In this document: positions 1-6,795 of the stretch, piece by piece
How the letters are laid out: every line of letters starts with the position of its first letter
How positions within the stretch are numbered: the first letter of the stretch is position 1
Virus record (IMG/VR): IMGVR_UViG_3300020020_000095
Location: 1-40,431 of that record
Source: a virus
Direction: 5' to 3' (one strand)
DNA length: 40,431 nucleotides
Program-made: the position numbers and the translations under genes
The notes under the pieces: generated by a model
Told to the model about the DNA's origin: nothing
Seen by the model: the letters and a program-made list of their open reading frames with translations, nothing else
Database searches by the model: none

Positions 1-97
1 TAGTCTTGTAGACATTCCGTGCCCGACCCGCCATAAGCTCAGCAATACGCTCAGGCGAAAGACCCGTCATGCCACCATTGCCATTAGTACCGGCCAT
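1..97 (-). CDS. small hypothetical protein, N-terminus only
   Basis: The gene reads leftward and leaves the window after about 32 codons. Its start is an ATG preceded by GGGAGG at good spacing, and a near-consensus promoter lies about 50 bases upstream. The visible protein starts with a short Gly/Asn-rich leader followed by GLSPERIAELMAGRAR. That stretch resembles GLSPNKIKELMSGARK at the N-terminus of the gene ending at 614, so the two are probably paralogues. I do not recognise the family. A small regulator or early host-takeover protein is possible from position and promoter, but this is inference. Confidence 0.6.
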   Translation of the reverse strand, partial: MAGTNGNGGMTGLSPERIAELMAGRARNVYKT

Positions 98-146
98 AGT
101 GTATAGCCTCCCGTTGGATTGTATGTTCCTTACTTCCCTACTACCG

Positions 147-175
147 ATTGTAGCAGGTGAAAACGCCTGTGTCAA
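147..175 (-). promoter_or_regulatory. near-consensus sigma70-type promoter
   Basis: Read on the minus strand there is TTGACA, a 17-base spacer and TACAAT, which is the consensus -35 with a one-mismatch -10. It points at the gene starting at 97, leaving a leader of roughly 40 bases. The spacer contains CAGG and CCTG in inverted orientation, and the -35 box lies in the loop and arm of a second inverted repeat, so repressor control is plausible. Confidence 0.75.
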
Positions 176-187
176 GTTTTACAGGCG
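164..187 (-). terminator. hairpin that could end the upstream leftward gene
   Basis: On the minus strand CGCCTGT and ACAGGCG form a perfect 7-base-pair stem with a 10-base loop, followed at once by TTTT. It lies just after the stop codon of the gene ending at 198. The hairpin overlaps the -35 box of the next promoter, so it may instead, or also, be an operator. The T tract is short, hence moderate confidence. Confidence 0.45.
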
Positions 188-197
188 CTTTTATCTG

Positions 198-362
198 CTA
201 GACGGCCAACTCTCTCCCGTTCTTGAAAACCTTAGCGATGTAGTTACCTTGACTGTTAGAACTACGCCACCGCATCGCAAACCTAGCGCCATCCGTGACA
301 GAGGGGAAATCCCTAGTCAGGATATTGCTAGCACCAGCAATGGTGTATTTAACCGTTACCAT
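198..362 (-). CDS. small hypothetical protein, 54 aa
   Basis: I start the protein at MVTVKYTIAG because AGGAAGGA sits just upstream at ideal spacing; a longer reading to 404 lacks such a site. The product is small and mixed polar, with a basic stretch (RWRSSNSQG) in its second half. No signal peptide or membrane segment is visible and the family is not recognised. The start overlaps the last codons of the tiny upstream ORF, so the two may be translationally coupled. It is followed by a hairpin with a short T tract. Confidence 0.65.
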   Translation of the reverse strand: MVTVKYTIAGASNILTRDFPSVTDGARFAMRWRSSNSQGNYIAKVFKNGRELAV

Positions 363-460
363 GTGTATCCTTCCTGCCATCCGTAGCTGTGACGGTCGCC
401 ACAATTGGCGAATGGCGCAACTCCATTGATCTTATGTCTAACCGAAGTCGTCTTTATCAT
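356..460 (-). CDS. tiny hypothetical ORF, 34 aa
   Basis: An ATG-started frame gives a 34-residue peptide beginning MIKTTSVRHK and ending GYTW. It overlaps the start of the next leftward gene by 7 bases, the arrangement expected of coupled phage genes. The upstream sequence GAGAGAG is only a weak ribosome binding site. No domain is visible. It could be a leader or simply non-coding. Confidence 0.35.
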   Translation of the reverse strand: MIKTTSVRHKINGVAPFANCGDRHSYGWQEGYTW

Positions 461-475
461 CTTATGTTACTCTCT

Positions 476-503
476 CTAGTACTTATCCCGGAGTAATTGA
501 CAA
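476..503 (-). promoter_or_regulatory. possible leftward promoter
   Basis: The minus strand reads TTGTCA, 16 bases, TACTAG. It would serve the two small genes ending at 356 and 198. The -35 part lies in a 21-base sequence that recurs 120 bases away without a matching -10, so the shared element may be a protein-binding site rather than a promoter. Confidence 0.35.
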
Positions 504-506
504 TAC
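486..506. repeat. 21-base direct repeat, copy 1
   Basis: TCCCGGAGT, one variable base, then ATTGACAATAC. The same 21 bases with one mismatch occur at 606-626. The element is asymmetric, overlaps a possible -35 box here, and lies between genes, all features of an operator-type site. Function is inferred. Confidence 0.6.
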
Positions 507-605
507 GAACTTATGGTGACTTTGTATTACTCCCGAATCTCCCCCCCTCCCGCTCATGTAGAGATGCTAAGGTGGAGAGGAACACCTGTTCGTCGCCCGC
601 CTTAC

Positions 606-626
606 TCCCGGAGTTATTGACAATAC
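606..626. repeat. 21-base direct repeat, copy 2
   Basis: Second copy of the element at 486-506, same orientation, one mismatch. It overlaps the stop codon of the leftward gene ending at 614. It lacks a downstream -10 box, so it is not an obvious promoter copy. Confidence 0.6.
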
Positions 627-877
627 AAAACTACGTCGTCTTGCCAATTAGGCGCGTAAAACCGCCTACCATTCGGAGCGGGGTATGTGCGACCCTTGCG
701 ACTTCTTCGTGCAGTGCCGGTTTTTCCTTCAAAACCTCCGACACCTTCGATATCGCGCAGTGATACTTTTTCCAGCCCGGATTCTGTACGAATCAGAGCA
801 AAACCTTTCTGTGCGGGGTTTTTCTTACGAGCCCCCGACATTAGTTCTTTAATTTTATTGGGGCTAAGACCTTCCAT
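614..877 (-). CDS. small basic hypothetical protein, 87 aa
   Basis: The start ATG follows AAAGGGGA and lies about 30 bases below a near-consensus promoter. The N-terminal block GLSPNKIKELMSGARKK matches the start of the partial gene at the left edge. The middle is basic and Gly/Arg-rich (GKTGTARRSRKGR, about residues 51-63), which would suit nucleic acid binding. The C-terminal part has NGRRFYAPNW. I do not recognise the family; a small DNA-binding regulator or head-associated basic protein are both possible. Confidence 0.7.
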   Translation of the reverse strand: MEGLSPNKIKELMSGARKKNPAQKGFALIRTESGLEKVSLRDIEGVGGFEGKTGTARRSRKGRTYPAPNGRRFYAPNWQDDVVLYCQ

Positions 878-904
878 GTTATCCCCTTTCCTTTCCTACA
901 CTCC

Positions 905-933
905 ATTTTACAGGACGAATCCTGTAAAGTCAA
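905..933 (-). promoter_or_regulatory. near-consensus promoter with operator-like palindrome
   Basis: On the minus strand TTGACT is followed by a 17-base spacer and TAAAAT. The perfect inverted repeat TTTACAGGA / TCCTGTAAA with a 4-base TTCG loop (plus-strand positions 907-928) fills the spacer and reaches into the -10. It drives the gene starting at 877. The promoter at 147-175 also has CAGG and CCTG arms inside its spacer, so both may answer to one repressor. Confidence 0.7.
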
Positions 934-994
934 GTCTAGGAGACAGTAAGGTATGAGGGGATATCCCCCATACCCTACCATCTATGTACTCCCG

Positions 995-1393
995 TTATTC
1001 GATGTTCCCGATATTCCCGATGATATGCTGATACTTCAGGGTGTCTGACTGTGGTACCTCAGTAGCGGCATCCGTTGTAGTCCTAGCCCGTGAGGTAATC
1101 TGGACTACCTCGTTGATACTAGGGTCATACAAGTTGCGCCTGCGATACGTACAACCAGTGCCCGTCTCAGTCTCAGTACCCGGCGCTACTCCGACCACGC
1201 GCCCAGACACTGACCAGAAATCCTTTGATGCGCGTACCTTACGATTGTGGTTAGGTACGAAGTCTGGCGGAAGATCGCCCTTTCCTACCTCAACGATCCT
1301 ACTATCGAAAATCGAAGTAAACTCCTCGATCAGACGCTGATTCCTACGCTCCTGATCCTCCCGTTCGATCCGCCGTTTCTGACTGGCGTTCAT
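995..1393 (-). CDS. hypothetical protein, 132 aa
   Basis: The start ATG follows GGAGGGAC at good spacing. The N-terminal 25 residues (KRRIEREDQERRNQRL) are charged and helical. A middle section rich in Val, Gly and Thr and a C-terminal half rich in Arg and Thr follow. No signal peptide, membrane segment or known motif is visible. It is the first gene of the leftward group and sits opposite the terminase operon across the divergent promoter region. Early or regulatory function is only a guess. Confidence 0.65.
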   Translation of the reverse strand: MNASQKRRIEREDQERRNQRLIEEFTSIFDSRIVEVGKGDLPPDFVPNHNRKVRASKDFWSVSGRVVGVAPGTETETGTGCTYRRRNLYDPSINEVVQITSRARTTTDAATEVPQSDTLKYQHIIGNIGNIE

Positions 1394-1441
1394 TGTGCGT
1401 CCCTCCGTTCCTAGTGGACTATGTTTTACTGACCTAACTAC

Positions 1442-1469
1442 ATAGTAGCAGCGTGTCCGTGGAATACAA
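1442..1469 (-). promoter_or_regulatory. leftward promoter candidate
   Basis: The minus strand has TTGTAT, a 16-base spacer and TACTAT about 50 bases upstream of the ATG at 1393. The -10 is good, the -35 average. Its position at the head of the leftward gene group supports it. Confidence 0.45.
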
Positions 1470-1573
1470 GGATAATATGTAAAGAGACTGTAAAGATAAC
1501 TAAGACATTGAAGCGGGTATATCCACCACTAACTGCGATCGCTGTTTTTGTTTCCGACAATATACGTAACCGA

Positions 1574-1600
1574 CTGACGACTGAGTAACGTAGGTACAAT
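1574..1600 (+). promoter_or_regulatory. rightward promoter candidate for the late operon
   Basis: CTGACG, 15 bases, then TACAAT. The -10 is strong, the -35 and spacing are imperfect. Transcription would start near 1607, after the alternative ATG at 1599, which supports the ATG at 1635 as the first start of the terminase operon. Confidence 0.45.
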
Positions 1601-1634
1601 GCGGGCGTCACCCGACAAGGGGGAAACCTCAAGC

Positions 1635-1970
1635 ATGGAACCTGAATCCAATGAGTTTGAGGAACTTATGAAGGATGAGAGTCTCACTCAGGAATCTCTG
1701 AATGAGAAGCTTCAACAGTATCGTGCTGCTGTTGAACAGGAGTTTGAGTCGTCTGTAGAGACTGACCCAGATAACCTGACTGAGCATATGCACGAGTTCT
1801 TCAAGCAAAACACAGCTCAGGCTGCTGCTCAGATCGTATGGCTGGCTCATAATGCTGAAAGCGAGTCTGTACGTAAAGACCTGCTTAAGTATATTGTCGA
1901 TAGGGGTCTTGAAGATGCCAAGAAGGACGGCGATCCCATCATGGAAGCCCTAAGCAAGCTTCAAAAGTGA
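1635..1970 (+). CDS. putative terminase small subunit
   Basis: This 111-residue acidic protein opens the structural operon and overlaps the terminase large subunit gene by 4 bases (GTGA). I choose the ATG giving MEPESNEFEEL because AGGGGG lies upstream and the -10 candidate lies before it. Residues around 84-99 read SESVRKDLLKYIVDRG, resembling the SES-x-R...KYI-x-DR pattern I recall from small proteins next to phage terminases. It would bind DNA ends and regulate the ATPase. There is no clear helix-turn-helix, so the call rests on position and that pattern. Confidence 0.55.
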   Translation: MEPESNEFEELMKDESLTQESLNEKLQQYRAAVEQEFESSVETDPDNLTEHMHEFFKQNTAQAAAQIVWLAHNAESESVRKDLLKYIVDRGLEDAKKDGDPIMEALSKLQK

Positions 1971-3415
1971 GCCAGGCAACACCACAAGCTGAGCCTGGTG
2001 TAGATTTTCCCACGTTGCTCGATGCGATCGAGTTTAAGCCCCATTCCGATGGGCAGCGTGATTATCTCTTTAGCGACGCAAGATTCAACATTCCCTGTTG
2101 TGGCCGACGTTGGGGGAAATCACAGGCTGCTGGCAGGAGAATGACATACAAGTCGTTCGTGCCTAGTTCGTATAACTGGATTGTTGGCCCGACTTACGGC
2201 CTGGGAGAAAAGGAGTTCCGCGTAGTCTGGAATGACTATGAGAAGTTGGGACTCCTAAAACACTGCAAGAAGAGTTACGATGCCAAACAAGGCAATATGC
2301 GTATTCAGACTCCGTGGAAGTCTGTAGTACAGGTAGTAAGTGCAGAGAAACAGGCATCACTACTAGGAGAAGGGCTTTCTCATGTTATCATGTCAGAGGC
2401 CGCTCAGCACAGCAGGTCTACGTGGGAACAGTACATTGAACCAGCATTGTCAGACCTTAGAGGAAGTGCGGATTTTCCCAGTACCCCTAAGGGTTACAAC
2501 TGGTATCATGGTGTGTGGATGCTCGGGCAAACATCAGTGGGTACGCAGACGCACCACCCTGATTATCGCAGTTGGAGCTTTCCTACTTGGACTAACGCCG
2601 TTCGTTATCCAGGTGGTCTAGAGAATGATGAGATTCAAAGAGTAAGACAGATCGTAAGTAAGATTTTCTTCGATCAAGAATACGGAGCCTCGTTTACTGC
2701 TGTCACAGGGAGTATCTATGAAGAGTGGGATGAGAGTATCCACGTACAACCAGTCGTCTACAATCCTGCCCTCCCCAATTACCAAGCCTACGACTATGGA
2801 TTCGTCAATCCATTTGTGTGTTTGGATATTCAAGTGGCAGCGGACGAATCTGTTCATGTATGGCGTGAATACTATGGGCGCTACAAGTCCACGATGGAAC
2901 ATGGACAGGCACTAAAGGAACGGGAGAATCCACCCAACTATAGAGTAGACGCAAGATGGGGCGATCCGCGTGGAGCAGACGAAGCTGCTACGTTGGGGAT
3001 TATTCTAGGTTATATAGGTTCGTTTGATGTACCCTGGAAGCAGTCTGTAGAAGAGATTAAGCGACGTTTGAAGGCTAGGCCACAGCCTAGACTAGTAATT
3101 GATCCTAGTTGTACTAACCTCGTTCGTGAGATGCCACAGTTGCATGTAAAGCCACTGGCTAGGAACTCACAGCAGGATCTAAATGAGCAGGGCGGCGACG
3201 GCAACCTTCAGCATAAGGTTGACGATCACTGCTGTGATGCTCTTAGATATTTTGTTGGCCCACATTTCGTTGCTGGTGCTGGTAGTCACCTTTCCGATGT
3301 TTATGGTGAAGACTATGCTGGCAGTGAGAGTCAAGATGTATTCCTGACGCTAGCAGGTAGTACGTCAGTACGTCTTGAAGAGGAGCTGACGTTGGGAGGT
3401 CGTTATGGGCCTTAG
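1967..3415 (+). CDS. terL: terminase large subunit
   Basis: It pumps DNA into the prohead with an ATPase domain and cuts the concatemer with an RNase H-like nuclease. The Walker A is CGRRWGKS (residues 45-52). The Walker B region ends in VIMSE at about 140-144, with Ser before the catalytic Glu where Asp is usual. Nuclease acids are likely D276 (AYDYGF), D333 (WGDPRG) and D419/D420/D424 (DDHCCDA). At 482 residues it is of normal length. The GTG start overlaps the previous stop with no strong ribosome binding site, so translation is probably coupled. Confidence 0.93.
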   Translation: MSQATPQAEPGVDFPTLLDAIEFKPHSDGQRDYLFSDARFNIPCCGRRWGKSQAAGRRMTYKSFVPSSYNWIVGPTYGLGEKEFRVVWNDYEKLGLLKHCKKSYDAKQGNMRIQTPWKSVVQVVSAEKQASLLGEGLSHVIMSEAAQHSRSTWEQYIEPALSDLRGSADFPSTPKGYNWYHGVWMLGQTSVGTQTHHPDYRSWSFPTWTNAVRYPGGLENDEIQRVRQIVSKIFFDQEYGASFTAVTGSIYEEWDESIHVQPVVYNPALPNYQAYDYGFVNPFVCLDIQVAADESVHVWREYYGRYKSTMEHGQALKERENPPNYRVDARWGDPRGADEAATLGIILGYIGSFDVPWKQSVEEIKRRLKARPQPRLVIDPSCTNLVREMPQLHVKPLARNSQQDLNEQGGDGNLQHKVDDHCCDALRYFVGPHFVAGAGSHLSDVYGEDYAGSESQDVFLTLAGSTSVRLEEELTLGGRYGP

Positions 3416-4880
3416 AGAATGGGCAGTAAGCCCAGGTATAAGTTTCGCCGCTCGTAAGCCCGAGCCAGTACAGCCACGCAGAGCAGGGACTGGTAGTTCT
3501 TATTCTAGTTCTGGTCTGCAAAATGTTGAACGACCACCTTTGGATGAAGAGACCGGCTCTAGTCAGCCAACGCGCCTACGGGAGATTGTTCCAGAACTAG
3601 CAACACAGTTCCAGCGTACACAGACTTACGGTAGAATGATGACTGACGCTGGAGTTGATGTTTCGATGAGACTCTACAAGACTCCGGTACTTGGTGCGGA
3701 ATTCTTCGTAGAGCCATATGGTCAAGATCCAATGGACCTAGAGATTCAGGAATTCATTAGCGCCAACCTTTTTGAAGGTATGAACTCACCCTTCCTGAAC
3801 TCGCTTGAAGATATCCTTCATATGTACGAGGATGGGTTCTCCGCGCTGGAACCTGTTTACGAGGAACGGGAGTGGACACCTAAGCGTAAGAATGCTAATG
3901 CCAAGAAGTACACGATGTTGAAGAAACTGGCACCTAGGCCGGCTTCCAGTATCTCCGAAATCTTGTACGATGATAACGGAGGTCCTGAAGGAATCCGGCA
4001 TAATGCCATTAGAAAAGATAAGTCCGTGGATGAAGTCGAAATTCCTATCAACAAGCTCATGATTTTCACGTTTAATAGGTATGGTGGAGACCTTGCAGGC
4101 AAGAGTTTGCTGCGTACAGCTTACCCACACTGGTATTACAAGACACATCTGTACAAGATTGACAGTATTCAGAAGGAGAGACACGCAATTGGTGTCCCAA
4201 GAGGCAAATTGCTGCCGGGTTTCACTCCTAGCGACAAAAATATCCTCAGAAGGCTCCTTCGTAACCTGAGAACCAACGAAGAGAGCTTCGTTCTTGAGAC
4301 TCCTAATGTCGAGGTCGATTTCATCAAGCTTGAAGGTACGATGGTCGATGTGCTGGAATCTGCCAATCATCACAACACGATGATCCTCCTGAACGTGTTG
4401 GGACAGTTCGTATCGTTGGGCGCAACCACTACAGGAGGGGGCAGAGCTACTGGTGCTACACAGAGTGATATGTTCATGAAGTCACTGAAATATGTAGCAA
4501 ATCAGATCGCTGATGAAATTAATATGTATCTGATCCCGCAGCTAGTGGTGTGGAACTATCCGACGAATAGGTTCCCCAAGCTACAGGTACGAAACATTGG
4601 CGAGACTCGTGATATCCAGATGTTCGCCGCAGCTGTTGCCAATCTCTACGGTTCGGATGCTCTCACTAAGGGAGATACTGCTACAGAGAATTGGCTTCGT
4701 CGTCAGCTTGATGCGCCAGAAGTTGGTACCAGCGGGGTCGATTCACAAGCTGCCGCTGATAAGGCTAGTGGTAATGGTAATGGGAGTGGTAATAAGGACG
4801 CAATCCCCAATCCGAGGCAGGGCAATGCTAGAGGAGAAACTACCGGATACGTCGGTAAGTCCCCCAACGCAGCCAGTTAG
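3405..4880 (+). CDS. portal protein, DUF935 / Mu gp29-like
   Basis: The portal forms the dodecameric ring at the DNA-entry vertex and nucleates head assembly. The 491-residue product has a proline- and serine-rich N-terminus, then a body with YGRMMTDAGVDVSMRLYKTP and a long conserved region through AGKSLLRTAYPHWYYKTHL typical of Mu-like portals. The C-terminal 50 residues are Gly/Asn-rich and likely flexible. The start overlaps the terminase gene by 11 bases. Its place between terminase and the gpI-like protease matches Mu-type head modules. Confidence 0.88.
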   Translation: MGLREWAVSPGISFAARKPEPVQPRRAGTGSSYSSSGLQNVERPPLDEETGSSQPTRLREIVPELATQFQRTQTYGRMMTDAGVDVSMRLYKTPVLGAEFFVEPYGQDPMDLEIQEFISANLFEGMNSPFLNSLEDILHMYEDGFSALEPVYEEREWTPKRKNANAKKYTMLKKLAPRPASSISEILYDDNGGPEGIRHNAIRKDKSVDEVEIPINKLMIFTFNRYGGDLAGKSLLRTAYPHWYYKTHLYKIDSIQKERHAIGVPRGKLLPGFTPSDKNILRRLLRNLRTNEESFVLETPNVEVDFIKLEGTMVDVLESANHHNTMILLNVLGQFVSLGATTTGGGRATGATQSDMFMKSLKYVANQIADEINMYLIPQLVVWNYPTNRFPKLQVRNIGETRDIQMFAAAVANLYGSDALTKGDTATENWLRRQLDAPEVGTSGVDSQAAADKASGNGNGSGNKDAIPNPRQGNARGETTGYVGKSPNAAS

Positions 4881-5052
4881 TTCTGAATTCAAAGTTGGGA
4901 CATATTTCAACACTGGCGCGGGATTATATTACGTTGTCAAGCTGACCGATAAAAAAGTCCTGATCGAGAATTGCTACACGAATCAAGTCAAGTGGCAAGA
5001 TACCAAAGTCTTTAATAGAGCTAGAAAGGAGGTGATTCAACCAAGTGCCTGA
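4825..5052 (+). CDS. small hypothetical protein, 75 aa
   Basis: The frame opens at an ATG inside the 3' end of the portal gene, after GAGGCAGGGC, and ends inside the next gene. The C-terminal 55 residues have a compact beta-like pattern (FKVGTYFNTGAGLYYVVKL, then KKVLIENCYTNQ) and an Arg/Lys-rich tail. The part between 4881 and 5044 is not covered by another gene, which supports it. No family is recognised. It may be a small head protein or a spacer gene that carries the very strong ribosome binding site of the next gene. Confidence 0.7.
   Translation: MLEEKLPDTSVSPPTQPVSSEFKVGTYFNTGAGLYYVVKLTDKKVLIENCYTNQVKWQDTKVFNRARKEVIQPSA
5023..5042 (+). promoter_or_regulatory. ribosome binding site with extended anti-SD match
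   Basis: AGAAAGGAGGTGATTCAACC lies 2 bases before the GTG start of the protease-scaffold gene. Against a 16S 3' end GGUUGGAUCACCUCCUUUCU it pairs at all 20 positions, one being a G-U wobble. This is far longer than the usual 5-8 bases and decides the GTG start. Confidence 0.85.
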
Positions 5053-6358
5053 ACAGATCCTTCAAGTAACACCGGATAGTAGTGAACTGAAAGATGGCCC
5101 TAAGTGGATTGAAGCATTGCCTGCACGTACTTACGATACCCCATTTTACGGTGATGTTGAAGTTACGCAGGAAAAGCTCAATAACTTCATCAAGAACTTT
5201 AAGGATGGAGTACGTGGTGTAGATATTGCTCTGGATTTTGAGCATGGCTTTGATTCAGCTAAGGGCAACAAAGCTGCTGGATGGTTCAAGGACTTCAAGA
5301 TTGAGCCTAGTTCTGCCGATCCTGCTGTGCCTGCTTTGTATGCACTCGTGGATTTCACGGAGGAAGCAAAGAAGGACATTGAGGATGGACACTGGAAGTA
5401 CGTGTCTATGGAATGGGAGGACATACACAAGGATACCGATGGTAATAAGTACAGCGACGTTATTATCGGTGGAGGTCTTACTAATCGTCCTGTGGCTAAG
5501 AAGATGATGCCGATTAACTTCAGTGAACTAGCTGAGGTTAAGGAGTTGGAGCATTCTGAGCCGGGTTCGGGTAATCCACCTGAGCCACGTAAAGAAGGAG
5601 ATAACTCAGATGACCCAGCAGTCACGGAAGGGTGGAGAAGGTTCTCTCCACCGGATCAAGAAGCAACACCGCCAGTAACTTCAAATAGCGCGAAGGGAGG
5701 TAAAAGAATGGCAGGTGGTGAGTACGTATTTGCAGAGACTCAGGCACAGGAGCTTCTTCGTACTTTGGAGCTTCCTGTTGATGCGGCACCTGACGCGATT
5801 CTTGAGGCCGTTAAGGGTAACGTGGGTGAGTTGACCACGATGCGCGAGTCGGTTGACAAGGAGACTGAAGAGAAGCTGTTTGCAGAGAAGTACCCTGCTT
5901 ATTGGGCTGAGCATAATAGGCTCATGGAGCGGGATCGTATGAATAGTGCAAAGGCTTTCTCTGAAGGCGTCAAGACTGTCCGTAAGGCCGTAGGTAATGG
6001 TCTGATTGACACCAATCAGGTTCTTAGTGCTGGCGCACAGAACAAGATTGCTGAGATGCACACGAAGTTCTCTGAAGGTACCGCAACTATCGAGGACTTT
6101 GAAGAGTGCATCAAGACTATTACCAACGGTGGTCTGGTCCAGATGGGCGAGATTGGTAGTGGTACCAAGGAAGATGATGTACCGGAAGTTGATACGTCCA
6201 GTGCAACTGGTGTTGCGCAGGCTCGTAAGATCTTCGCTGAAATTGTTGGTAAGCTTCAGAAGGACAACGAAGGTATGTCACTTGAAGATGCAATGGAACA
6301 GGCTGCTAAGAAGCATCCTGATCTGGCACAGGCATATCGTCAAACTGTTCCAGCCTAG
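5045..6358 (+). CDS. head maturation protease and scaffold, Mu gpI-like
   Basis: The N-terminal ~170 residues match the Mu-like I protein family: LDFEHG, then KGNKAAGWF, DFTEEAKKDIEDG and GGGLTNRP appear in order. This protease trims scaffold and capsid during head maturation. A low-complexity acidic and proline linker follows (about 170-220). The C-terminal part is charged and helical, as scaffolds are. It contains its own in-frame start at 5708. The GTG start follows an unusually long Shine-Dalgarno sequence. Length (437 residues) and position between portal and capsid fit. Confidence 0.85.
   Translation: MPEQILQVTPDSSELKDGPKWIEALPARTYDTPFYGDVEVTQEKLNNFIKNFKDGVRGVDIALDFEHGFDSAKGNKAAGWFKDFKIEPSSADPAVPALYALVDFTEEAKKDIEDGHWKYVSMEWEDIHKDTDGNKYSDVIIGGGLTNRPVAKKMMPINFSELAEVKELEHSEPGSGNPPEPRKEGDNSDDPAVTEGWRRFSPPDQEATPPVTSNSAKGGKRMAGGEYVFAETQAQELLRTLELPVDAAPDAILEAVKGNVGELTTMRESVDKETEEKLFAEKYPAYWAEHNRLMERDRMNSAKAFSEGVKTVRKAVGNGLIDTNQVLSAGAQNKIAEMHTKFSEGTATIEDFEECIKTITNGGLVQMGEIGSGTKEDDVPEVDTSSATGVAQARKIFAEIVGKLQKDNEGMSLEDAMEQAAKKHPDLAQAYRQTVPA
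5708..6358 (+). CDS. nested in-frame scaffold protein, internal start
   Basis: Within the protease gene an ATG at codon 222 is preceded by AAGGGAGGTAAAAGA, a full-strength ribosome binding site. It is in frame and would give a 216-residue, largely helical, charged protein (MAGGEYVFAE...RQTVPA). Mu gpI/gpZ and lambda C/Nu3 use the same design, where the short product is the scaffold made in excess. The internal site is seen directly; the role follows from those families. Confidence 0.75.
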   Translation: MAGGEYVFAETQAQELLRTLELPVDAAPDAILEAVKGNVGELTTMRESVDKETEEKLFAEKYPAYWAEHNRLMERDRMNSAKAFSEGVKTVRKAVGNGLIDTNQVLSAGAQNKIAEMHTKFSEGTATIEDFEECIKTITNGGLVQMGEIGSGTKEDDVPEVDTSSATGVAQARKIFAEIVGKLQKDNEGMSLEDAMEQAAKKHPDLAQAYRQTVPA

Positions 6359-6377
6359 GAAGGAGGTATTAACCTAA

Positions 6378-6770
6378 ATGGCTACTGGTAACTTTGTACT
6401 TGACAAGGGTTATAGGCTCGCACCAGCTACTACAGCAGTGAAGTTCAGAGCTTGTAAGTTCTCCGCTGCTGAGGTAGTTACGCCCGTAACTGCTATCGGT
6501 GATCGTATTGCTGGTTTTCATCAGTTCTCTGTTTCGGCTGCTGAGCTACTTCGAGGCAAGGGTGCGTCGGTAAGAGTTGCAGGTATTACAGAAGCTGAAG
6601 CATCTGGTGCTATTGCAGTTGGTGCCGCTGTTGGGCTGGCTGCTGATGGTCGTGTAAAGACGGCTGCTGTTGGTGAGCGTATTGTAGGTACATGCGTTGG
6701 TCACCCGTCTACTAATGCTGGTGATCGTATCTCTCTGCGTCTTGATACTGATGGCATCCTTTCTCCATAA
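6378..6770 (+). CDS. capsid decoration protein, DUF2190-like
   Basis: A 130-residue protein between scaffold and major capsid. It has the DUF2190 pattern of short beta strands rich in Ala, Val and Gly: an opening with FRACKFSAAE and VTAIGDRIAGF, then ASGAIAVGAAVGLAADGRVK and a final GDRISLRLD. Members coat or cement the capsid. The start ATG follows AAGGAGGTATTAACCTAA. No odd features. Confidence 0.75.
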   Translation: MATGNFVLDKGYRLAPATTAVKFRACKFSAAEVVTPVTAIGDRIAGFHQFSVSAAELLRGKGASVRVAGITEAEASGAIAVGAAVGLAADGRVKTAAVGERIVGTCVGHPSTNAGDRISLRLDTDGILSP

Positions 6771-6795
6771 TATAGAAGGGGGTGAATGAAACTAA

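Noticed and set aside
1534-1541. GCGATCGC palindrome, also near 37580
   Set aside because: Two chance-level copies in 40 kb do not make a repeated element.
1438-1632. 64-codon minus-strand frame across the divergent promoter region
   Set aside because: Its start lies beyond the ATG of the terminase operon, it has no ribosome binding site, and it covers promoter candidates for both directions.
1599-1634. Longer start for the terminase small subunit at 1599
   Set aside because: This ATG overlaps the best -10 box (TACAAT); the start at 1635 has the better ribosome binding site and a more natural N-terminus.
3786-4373. 195-codon frame on the minus strand under the portal gene
   Set aside because: It lies wholly opposite a well-supported portal gene, shows no motif or ribosome binding site and does not follow the operon direction.
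4597-4824. N-terminal extension of the small gene after the portal
   Set aside because: It overlaps the portal out of frame with no sense in the protein; the ATG at 4825 has a ribosome binding site.
5146-5625. 159-codon minus-strand frame under the protease gene
   Set aside because: Mirror of the coding bias of the gpI-like gene; Ser/Leu-rich composition typical of a shadow frame.
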